This document shows, piece after piece, positions 14,601 through 23,963 of a DNA stretch of 64,000 nt. Position 1 is the stretch's first letter. Every line of letters starts with the position of its first letter. Below the pieces are notes generated by a model that made no database searches, was not told the origin of the DNA, and worked only from the letters and a program-made list of their open reading frames with translations. A program made the translations under genes and the position numbers. This DNA comes from Trogon surrucura (lineage: Eukaryota; Chordata; Aves; Trogoniformes; Trogonidae): positions 50,006,264 through 50,070,263 of the forward strand of contig CM036621.1 of assembly GCA_020746105.1 (NCBI GenBank). The letters run 5' to 3'.

Positions 14601-17459
14601 GCTGGGTGCTCCAGGAGTGGTTTTCATCTTGCATGTTGTCTTCATCTGTGAGTATGATGGGTGGGATGAAATTTGGGGACTTCCTTTGCTGCTGATGGGC
14701 TGCAGGTCAGCATATAGTCCATTGGATGTTGTGAGATGCAGGAGCTGATGCAGGCTATCCTGCTGCTGTGAGCAGGATAGGACAGGCAGTGTTTCCCTAG
14801 AGCCAGGCTGACTTCCCTTTCTCTCTATCCCAGCCTGAAACCTCTGAGCAGGGAGTGAACCTGTAATGGACCGAAGAACATATGCCATCTTGATCCAAGC
14901 TGTGAGAGGTGGCTGAAATCAACCACAGGAATACGTCTCTTTCTTTGAACCAGGATGCAAATCCCTGTTACAATATCCTACCTCGGTGTGCTGAAGCCGC
15001 AGCACCTGGAAATGGGAGAGGAAAATGTAAGCAGTTGACCGGAGCTGGGAGAGGGCTGCTGTGTCAGCAGGCTCTGAGGGGACCTTCTGGCCTCAGAAGC
15101 AAGAAAATCCCCAAAACCAAAAGCATGATCCTTGCTTGTGACTCCTGCTGGCTTTTCCAGTGACACTCTGGGGAAAACCAGTCCGTTTAGATTATTGCAC
15201 AATGCAGATATTTATAAAATTGTATCTGTTTAAACAGAGGAATGTGCTTTTTCCTGATGAGATCTCTGACAAAAACAGCAGTGTGTCGCTTGACCCAGGC
15301 CTTTAACTGGAACTGTCTTGGCAATTTAATGAAATTAAATAGCTGGACTATGGGGAGTTCATTAGTAAGTAATCCAAAGGCTACAGCTCTGTGAGCTAGT
15401 TCAGCTCTCAAATGCTTATTTGTGTTTGCCAGATTCAGTAAAGCGAAACCTCTTAATAGGCACTGGCAGTATTTATAACATACTCTCCTCTGATCTGGAG
15501 ATGATAACACATGTACTAGGGTGACTTCATATTTCTACATGAGACTGTTTTTTAAAAAAGCACCTCCAGGACAGCTCTGGTGTCCCCTGCCTTTCACTGG
15601 TCAGCCTCGGGTGGATTTGCAGAGGTTCTTCTGCAGCTTGACATCTCAGACCTCTTGCTTCTGGCAAAGCAAGTGAGGGAATCTCATTTCTTTCCAAAAA
15701 AGCTTTCAGAGATGGCTGCTGCTGCCAGCAGTGCAGCACTGAACCTGTGAGGGACTCGGAAGTTCTTGTCACGCTGGGCCACAGATGAGGTTATGAGCTG
15801 TTTTATTTCATGCCATTTGACCAAGGCAGGGGACCAAGGGTGTAAAGCGCCTCTGGGATTTTGGCAGGCTGCAAAAAAGGATGCTGGATTGCTGCTTATT
15901 TCCTTTGAGTGAGGATTTAGAGGTGTGAGAAGGATAAGGATCTTCCTCCCGCTGCATAAAAGATTTCTGCGTAAAGGTTTCTGGGTTTCCAGAAGTGAAC
16001 GTGCATTCTTTATTTCACCAAGTATTAACAAGATTTACAAATTGGTGAGCTGTGGCACAACTAAAGGTTTGACAGGGAGTTCGCTAAAGGGTACTTGAGA
16101 TAGTCAAAGAAATATCCTGACTCCAATGTACTTGAATTTATTTTTTAAGGTAGCATGTAAAGATCAACCGTACCCTGTGCAGGCCCTTAGGGGTTGTGTA
16201 CCATGAAAGTCCTTAGGGAAGGCTTCATATGCCACATCCTGAAAGTAACATTTTGGTTTTAAAAAACTGATTAAAACCTCTTGGTGTGAATTTGGTACAA
16301 ATCCAAAACAATCATGTGGTTACTACTTGGGCTATGGTTTATGTCCTGCAGGAGAATTTCCCTGACCTGAGTTAAAACTGGTGACATCTTAGAAGGAAAC
16401 AGGGTTTTCTGTGACTGAAATCCATTTCATGGAAAAAAATTTGCTGGGCTTCAGTGTAGCTGTGCAAGTTCTTCTAAAAGTAAATAATACCATCTGCCAG
16501 GTGCTTCTTGAAAAGAAATTGAATATTGAAAGGTATGAATATTACAGAGGAAATAACATCCGAGTGAGAGTTATTCAGAATATTGTCAGACCTTCAGTGG
16601 TTTCAGCAGTACAGTTTTTCTTCTGGAATGTGAGAAATACCCAAGAATCAGGTGGATTTGGAAAGGATGGTCACTGCCAAACACGCAGGGAACGTGTGTC
16701 TTTTTTACTGGGGTACCTGAACTTATCTCAGTTCACAGCATGGCACTGCATCCCCAAAAGGGCATGTGCTTCATCAGGCATCGCCAAACACAATCTCCAC
16801 GTCTTAAAATTACAGTAGGGAAAAAAACTGGAGATGCTATCAAGAGGTAGAATGTGAAAGGTCTTGTGGCAGCTACCAGAGATTTTAGGTTCTGCTGAAG
16901 CCCATGTGGTAATCTTGTCTTCTCTTCTATGAGTTTTGGGCCAGCCACTAACCTTTGCAGGCATCTCTTCTTCTCCTTCTAGGCTTTTGCTACCCTGGTT
17001 CTATGAAGTCCAGAGGCTGACAAATAGCCAGAATTAGCCACAGCTTTAAAAACCTTCATTCCCAGCGTTGTGTTAGGAAGAGCAGTCACGTGCCCCTCTC
17101 TGTGAGGCTGTACAAGCTGTGTGCTGTACAAGCACGGGCTTCCACGTTACAGCAATGAGGAATGTGTTTTTATTCCTAAATCCTCTTTCCATATAAATCA
17201 GAATCACAGTCCCATCCGAGCAGACTTTCTGCCCTTGCCGTGCCTCTCCCTGTGCTCAAGGTCCAGGCAGGAGAGAGTCCACACACGACCCAGCCCGTGT
17301 CTCAAGGTGCTGCTGCAAGTCCTGCGTGTCCATGCTGTGGCCATGGCATGCGAGGAGACCCGTAGATGTTTGCTCCTGCTCTGGGACGAGTGGCTAAAGC
17401 AAGACGTGGGTCCCTCTCTCCAAGGCTGGTATTTCAGCAGGAGACGAGCTGGGGTAAGT
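11671..17459. other. Intergenic DNA, no supported gene
   Basis: Only short overlapping frames are present, the longest about 135 codons at 16,411-16,818 without any domain I recognise. The stretch at 15,187-15,500 is AT-rich with dense TTTAAAC and AATTTAATG-type words and could be a conserved element. I see no retroelement tail here. Confidence 0.55.
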
Positions 17460-17860
17460 CTGTAGCTTTGGCAGCGCCGAGCGCGTTGTGTCGCGGGGCA
17501 GCGTGTCCGGCGGTGTCACTCGAGGCGCGAGGTGCTCCTGAGCGAATGGCCTGGAGCACCCGAGTTGGAGTTTGCCTGGGAAAGGCGGTACATTTCCCTG
17601 CCAGGGAAGCGGGGCTGGGCCGAAGGGACAAAAGCGGCACAGCAACGACATCTTGTGATGCACGGCGGCGGCTGCATGTGCTCGCTGGCAGAGCCGAAGC
17701 TCCTTGTCCCCTTGCCGCCCTGCGGCGGGTGGCCGCTCTGGGAGGGCAGGGGCTGTGCAGCGGTGGCAGGGAGCCGGGAGATGGGGGGGGGACGTTGTCC
17801 CCAGCACGTTGTGGTGGGCCAGAGCCAAAGCAGGATTTTGGCAGCAGCAGAGCAGGAGTG
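17460..17860. promoter_or_regulatory. Small CpG-island-like patch
   Basis: CpG dinucleotides are dense: I counted about 29 in the first 285 bases by eye, against near absence in the flanks. The first 80 bases are especially rich in GCGC, TCGCGG and CCGG words. Overlapping long frames occur on both strands (170 codons on plus, 247 on minus). In GC-rich DNA this is expected from stop-codon scarcity, and neither frame shows a recognisable domain. It may be an orphan CpG island, a promoter of a non-coding RNA, or a distal promoter. No transcription start or splice structure could be fixed. Confidence 0.4.
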
Positions 17861-20800
17861 GGAGTGAAAAGGCTATGAAGGAAAGTCCTATTTATTGCAC
17901 CCTCTGTCTTTTCTCGTCGTATGGTGTTGCTGCAAAGAACTGAAATCTCTCTCGAGTGCACTGTGGGAACCTGCACCCCACCCATCTGCAGATGTCTGCT
18001 GAAATAGGTACACCAATAACACTTCATTTTCTTTTGGCAAGAAGGATGCACATGCAAATATTCTATCTTATATCTGAGGATGACTGTGGCTGAAGACCCA
18101 CTTCTCAAGATACAGGCTAGTGTTTCATTCCAAACAAGTTTGGTAGCACCCTTCCATACCCACTTTGAGTGCACCAAAGTGCTAAAAGTTATTCCAGACT
18201 TCCACCCTGGGACTCAAAATTCAAGATTTCTAGTAGAAGGGCAGCAGCAAAGACTCGAGAGCAGGTTGAATTGGTGCTTCACCACTGCCAAGTTACTGAA
18301 GAGCAGCCTCTTTGAAGTGCCAGCCCAACCCACCAGGCACACCGTTGTTTTAGAGACCCTTTAGTTGTAGCCTGGCTTATGACCACTTTTAAACTGAATG
18401 CATGCAAGATCAGCAAGTTTTGGAATTGTAGTGGCTGAATTTCTTTTTGAGACTTTGTCTTTGTTCACACCAATATTTCCTTACAGAGCTTGCAAGATGG
18501 AGGTCACACTCTGAGGCATGTGACAAATAAAGGGAAACCTTTGCATAAAGCCCTTCAGCATTTAACTGCTGTGCTTAAGGTAATCCTGAGCAGAGACCAG
18601 AAGGCTGAGCTCCCGCCTGGCCTGTGTTTCATTATATCTCTGGTTAGGACTTTTGGAGATACCTACTGCACGTAGCAGCAGAAGTACTATTGAAAGTCAA
18701 TGAGACTTTGTTCAGAACCGCCTCAGGTGCTTTCAAAAGACTTGTCCTCTTGTGTATTGCTTTAAAGACTTGTAAATTATAGTTAATTCCTATGGTTTAG
18801 GTGTATTAGTTGATAGAGCCCAGGATTACATTCCTGTCCTCCTTAGGATCCTGCTGCTGGGGCCTCCTCCTAGGCAGCCTGGATTGACAGGTTGGCAGGG
18901 CTCAGGCATAAGAACTGCCTTCAAGTGTGTGAGAGAGCCACAAATGTTGTTTGTGTCCCAGTGTCCCGTTCCCTGGCCTGAAGGGGCAGATTTGCATACT
19001 GCAGCTGGGACAGTGCTCTTCTACCACAAGAACTCAAACTCATCCAACACAAGCAGGTCGGGATGAAATTAAACCAACTGAGCTGTGGTCATCCTCCAGG
19101 GCACCTTCAGCAGAGAAACCATGCTACTTGCAGGGCATCTCTGCAAGGAAAGTGAGAGGGGCTGTGGTTTTACGTGGTTTGCGATGCCGGCTTCTCTCTT
19201 TCATGTGGAAACTGAGGTCCCTGTGGTACTCAGACTGAAATGAATGCCAGCAAGGATTTTAATTAGGCCACCTGCCTACAGTGCCATCATGCCGTTACAT
19301 GCCTTGGACAGTATTCTCTTTGTTTTGAGGGATTTTTTTAGGCAATATCAATCCTTCCCATGTTTTTCACAGATAATCAGGAAGAAGTACCCTCCCTAAA
19401 TGAGATGAGAAGCTGACAAATTTCTGTCTGACCTGTTACTCACTTTGGAGAAGCTTCTGAAATTGTCTGCAGATGGTGAACCAGCTACAAGGTTTTGTCT
19501 GCTTCATCATTGGATTTTCCAATATATTCTGATCAGAAACAGCTTGTTGCCTCCAGTGAGCCTGGCTGAGGCTGTTGACTTCAGCTAAATTAAATAATCT
19601 TGTCCTATAGGGTAAGACAGGTAAAACATCATATTCAGGAAACAGGAGAGGACTGAGGGTAGGAGATGGGGGTTGATAACAGTTTTCTGCGGAAAAGTCA
19701 CTATTTTTGTCCAGAAATCAGTGCCATAGCTCAAAACATTGTAGACAAGGGTTGGTGTTTTCATTCAGGTGCTTGTGCACCAACTGGCCTCTGGGGCCCC
19801 AAGACTCTTTGATTTTCATTGTGGTGTTGGGCTTTGTTGCCCTTTGGAAAGGAGGCACGTTTGCACCTGTCCTCTGGGTCCGATGGGAAAGTTCAGCTCT
19901 CAGAGGCAATTTGCAGTATTATGACAGCATGTCTCAGTTGTGCTGAAATTTCACATAAAAACTTCAGAAAAACCTCAACTGCTTAGCTAGCTCTGCAAGC
20001 AGGTTTGAAAAGAAGATCGAAGTTGTCCTCTCTGTCTGTACTGCAGTAAAACATAAGTGGCAAAATATATCCAGTAGATTTTCTGCTCTCAGTCTTCCTC
20101 TGCTGGACTGGACAAAGTTTGTATAATTTCATTCATAGTATCTTGGAGGGAGCTCAGACTAAATGGCACTGAGCAGAAGATAAGGCCACAGCTGCAGACA
20201 GATGTTCCTGTCTGCACCTTGGGTTATAGATCAACAATTTGAGGTGACTCTTGGGTTTTGTGGGACTTTCCCAGCATGGTCATCATGGTCCTGATGGTGA
20301 TACTGTGTAATGGAGCTGTAATTAACCACTGGCATCAGACCCTGGTTCAGAAACACTTTTGGAAGCTGCATGACCCACTACCTTGGCCGAAGAAGAGGAA
20401 GAGCAATGGCCATTCCGGCTCCCTCCTCTCCAACCCAGAAGGTGGGCTAGCTAAAATCATACTGGAGACATGCGGTATGTCAAAGGTTAGCCGTGTCACC
20501 TGCTCTTTCTTAATCTCTGCAGACAGAAAGCCCTGCTGGTGGCGAATCAGGAAACAGTGATTCAAAGTGGAAATGGCTCTTGCACTGAGAAGCCGCTGAT
20601 ACTGTGTCTTCACTTAAGACTAAAACATTTTCGCTGAAATTGGAAAGGACGGTTGGATTGTTCTTAGTCATCTCCAGTGCCTGTGTGGATGAGGGTGGAG
20701 GTGGGTGGCAGGTGATACATATTTTTTAAATTATTTTTCTTTTTCCCTTGCACCTACAGATTGAAGCATCCACAGTATTGGTGCTCACAGCAGCTCAAGA

Positions 20801-22519
20801 GCCACCAGCTCCTCTAAACAGAGCTCGGAGGTTCACAAGTACTCAGAAGAGCAACAAGTAAAGCTGTGAATCAGCCTCAGTGCAGAGGGCATTGTGGAAT
20901 GAAATGGCTCAGCTGACCCCAGCATGCTTGTCAAGGAGATGTCTATCTGGGTGCAGTGGAAAAAAACTTGCAGAGTGAAGTGCTCATGAACTATTTTAAG
21001 GTTGTGACGTTGTTCATCTTACAAAGATAACTTGAATGTGAACCCCCTAGTGTATTTTTAATCTCTTAAAATAAATCCCTAGGTGATAGGTTTTCTACTA
21101 GTTTATGCACAAAATGTTGTTGTATTAACATATCAGCTAATATATAAGAGAGATCGTCCATTAAGCTACAGCTTTTGTGCAGCATCTGGTGCAATGATTT
21201 TGGAAAACAAGAAGTCTTGTGTCCTTTTGAAACCACCTGGTCATTCCCTGGGAAGACTTGAACTGTTTGACTGATTTTTGTCACATCTTCTGGTTTCTCC
21301 TGGCCTTATGAGACAAGATTGGGTGAAGCACCACTCCCCACAGAGCGTCCCCAGGGAGGGACAGGCTCCTGGCAGGAGTTCAGCTTTTATTAGTTTCCAA
21401 CCAATTCAGCAGCACACAAAAACAGGGAAAAGGAGGCTTCAGTCATTTTGCTGCTCATGGAACTGACTTTAACATCTTGACTAGTGAACTATTTGAATAA
21501 CTGTACGGGAGGAAAAACCCGCTCAAAACCTCTCTGTGCTGATTGCCATCTATAAAAAGATCTTGACAACCTCTCCTGTGAAAAGCTCTCACACCTCCAC
21601 TCTGCAGCGCGCCTTTGATGCTTTAGCAAGTGCGTAGTCCTCTGGCTACTGAAGTGCCTTTCCTTTGTCTTCAACGCTGCTCAGCTCCTGCCCTCCCACC
21701 CACACATGTCCCTCGTGCTATGGAGGTGGACCTCCTAGATATGTTGGGACCCCTCACCTTCAGTGGTGAAGGAGCGAGGTGGTGTTTGAAGGATACCCTT
21801 ATTTTGCTCAGGTACCACTGGTTTGTCAGCTGCAGTGACTATATCCTGTAGATCGTCATATTTCTGGGGAAGGCAAGAAGATATTCAGCACTGAAAGCAA
21901 GCTTGGGCTGGATACTCCATTATTCTCTAGGCAGGGGTTCAAGATTCCTTCTCTGCTCCTCAGCTCCTATTTCATATTTGACTGATAAAATGGAAGCATC
22001 ATCCATTGGTGTAATGGGATCACAGAAAAACAATGAGGCATGAAATTATTTTCCTGCTTTCCCAGGTAAATCCCCAGCTGTAAATTAAGTAGCTTACCCA
22101 TTTAACTACAGGTGAATCACTGATGCCTGCATAAGTCTGCTGTTAATAAGGAGGCAGATTATTCAGGACAAACTTTCAGACCTCTTGAGTCTCTCTTGCT
22201 AATGATGAAGTAATGTTCTTCACAAGTTACGTTATCATCGAGATAATGGGAAAGCTGGGGAAGGAGCAGTCAAGTATAACTAAGCCATCAGAAAGACAGG
22301 TCTCATCCTATTTTTCACTGAATTGTCTTACAAAATGATTTGGAAATACTATTTGTTTTAGACAGTGAATATCAATTATTTTCCAAAAGAGCTTGAAGCA
22401 TGGTGAGAGTTTTATCCCCGTGGTTTGGGGATCAAGCCCTGAGAAAGCTTGACCGTGTGATGAGAAGAGTTAGTGATGGAAAACTTATTAGCAATAGGAG
22501 CGAGAGTTGAGCCCCTCAG
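17861..22519. other. Intergenic DNA, no supported gene
   Basis: No recognisable coding domain, RNA gene or mobile element is visible. Open frames are at most about 100 codons. The sequence immediately left of 22,520 continues an open frame from the neighbouring CR1 but does not read as CR1 protein. Confidence 0.55.
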
Positions 22520-23260
22520 GCTGCCGAGTGCCAAATTAGCCAGGCACGATTTTCCCTTAGCGAAGCCATGTTGGCTGTCACCGATCACCTCGTTATTTTT
22601 CATGTGCCTTTGTACAGGTACCAGGAGGATCTGCTCCATGATTTTACCTGGCAGAGGTGAGGCTGACTGGTCTGTGGTTCCCTGGGTGTTCTTTGCTTCC
22701 CTTTTTAAAAATGGAGGTTATGTTTCCCCTTTTCCAATCTGTGGGAACTTTGCCAGAATGCCACAACTTCTCAGATATGATGGCTAGTGGCCTAGCAACT
22801 TCAGCCGCTAGTTCCGTCAGAACCCGTGCATGTATCTCATCAGATCCCATGGACTAGTGCACCTTAAGGTTCTCTAAGTGTTCCTGGACCTGATCTGCTC
22901 CTACCCTGGGTCATTCTTCACTCTCCTGCACCCAGCCAATGCCTTCTGTGACTTGGGTGGTGTGGTTCAAGTGGATATCAGCAAAGACTGAAGCAAAAAA
23001 GTTGTTGAGTACTTCAGCCTTCTCCATGTCCTCGGTAACCAGGTCACCTGTATCCCCCCAGAGAGGCCCCACATTCTCTCTTGCTTTTCTTTTTTCTCTG
23101 ACATACCTGTAGAATCCTTCTCTCTTATTTTTAATGTTCCTGGCCAGATTTGATTCCATCAGGGCTTTAGCTTTTCTAACCTGGTTTATGGTTTCATGAG
23201 CAATTTCATTGTAATCATCTCAGGTTACCAGTCCTTGCTTCCACCCTTTGTGGATTCCTC

Positions 23261-23267
23261 TTTTATT
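23261..23267. repeat. Target-site duplication, left copy
   Basis: The plus-strand heptamer TTTTATT at 23,261-23,267 is repeated at 23,423-23,429 on the other side of the SINE. Removing one copy plus the SINE nearly rejoins the CR1 protein at AKIK...RGIHKGW, with a one-base discrepancy in frame. Confidence 0.65.
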
Positions 23268-23422
23268 AGGGATGGTTACTAATCATAGAATGGCCTGGGC
23301 TGGAAGGGACCTTAGAGATCATTTTAATCCAACCTCCCTGTTGGGGGCAGGGACGCCACCTCTCGACTAGGTCAGGCAACACACGTGAGAACCGAACGGG
23401 AATCGAACCCGCGACCTTGGTG
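23268..23422 (-). mobile_element. tRNA-Ile-derived SINE with CR1-type 3' tail, 5' truncated
   Basis: On the minus strand the element starts with about 32 bases (23,422 to 23,391) that closely match the T-arm of nuclear tRNA-Ile, including the B-box GGTTCGATTCC. After a unique middle (23,390 to about 23,346) it continues into a CR1-like 3' region (about 23,345 to 23,281) with the hallmark words GGTTGGATTAAAATGATC, AAGGTCCCTTCCAGCC and CATTCTATGATT. The A-box and anticodon arm are absent, so the copy is 5' truncated and should not be transcribable by polymerase III. A tRNA-Ile head plus CR1 tail is the layout of the SINE family described from passerine birds (TguSINE1-like). That assignment is from recall. 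It sits inside the CR1 fragment, flanked by TTTTATT direct repeats. Confidence 0.8.
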
Positions 23423-23429
23423 TTTTATT
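23423..23429. repeat. Target-site duplication, right copy
   Basis: This is the second copy of TTTTATT flanking the SINE. On the minus strand it is the AATAAAA immediately before the tRNA-like head. Confidence 0.65.
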
Positions 23430-23935
23430 TTGGCCAGAAATTTCTTATTCATCCATATAGGCCTCCTGGCGATTCTGGCTGATTTCTTCTTTTTAGGGAT
23501 GCAGTGCCATTGAGCTTGAAGGAGATGATCCTTGAAATTCAACCAGCTTTCCTGGACTCCCAGTCCCTCCAGGGTTTTGTCCCATGGTATGCTACCAAGC
23601 AGGTTCCTGAAGAGGCCAAAGTCATCTCTTCTGAAGTCAAGGGTTTCAAGCTTCCTGAGCTTCCCCTTCTTTGCTGCCCTTAGGATCCTAAACTCCACCA
23701 TCTCATGGTCACTGCAGCCAAGGCTGCCCATGAGCCTAACATTGCCCCCAAGCCCCTCCCTGTTGGTGAGAACAAGGTCTAGAATGGCACCTTTCTTGTT
23801 GGTTCCTCTGTCGCTTGAAGAAAAAAGTTATCATCAATGCATTCCAGGAATCTCTTGGATTGCTTATGCCCTGCTGTGTTTTTTCTCCAACTGATATTGG
23901 GGTGATTTACTTTTTCTTATGCTGACTCTTCCTGC

Positions 23936-23963
23936 GGGGGGGGGGGGGGGCGGGTGGGGGGTG
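23936..23963 (+). repeat. G15 tract with following G-runs (G-quadruplex candidate)
   Basis: Fifteen consecutive G (23,936-23,950) are followed by C, GGG, T and a G6 run. The spacing fits a G-quadruplex on the plus strand. It lies about 20 bases beyond the last recognisable CR1 protein sequence, so it marks or adjoins that element's 5' breakpoint. The tract length may be affected by sequencing or assembly error. Confidence 0.6.

Larger units (their letters stand above)
22520..23920 (-). mobile_element. CR1 LINE ORF2 fragment, truncated at both ends
   Basis: Read on the minus strand, conceptual translations match the CR1 ORF2 protein: the end of the endonuclease domain and the following linker (about 23,905 down to 23,430; words such as GSLGCSDHEMVEFRIL and FLAKIK), then the start of the reverse transcriptase (23,159 down to about 22,535; FYRYVREKRKARENVGPL, DWKRGNITSIFKKG, DSQHGFAKGKSCL). 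The frame is broken by stops, for example a TGA near 23,220 and one at 22,911, and by a shift near 22,640. The reverse transcriptase stops before the palm motifs, so the catalytic FADD box and the element's 3' tail are missing, which is unusual because CR1 copies normally keep their 3' end. A SINE interrupts it at 23,268-23,422. It is a dead copy. Confidence 0.92.

Noticed and set aside
16411..16818. 135-codon plus frame as a small gene
   Set aside because: No recognisable domain, no promoter signature and no splice structure. This length is expected by chance in 64 kb.
17434..18177. 247-codon minus-strand open frame
   Set aside because: It overlaps a CpG-rich patch and its C-terminal half is compositionally Ala/Pro/Arg/Ser-rich. 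No domain, splice context or partner exon is visible, and an equally open plus-strand frame covers the same DNA.
23391..23422. Functional tRNA-Ile gene
   Set aside because: Only the T-arm region is present, with no acceptor pairing, D-arm, anticodon arm or A-box, and it is fused to a CR1-type tail. It is a SINE head, not a tRNA gene.
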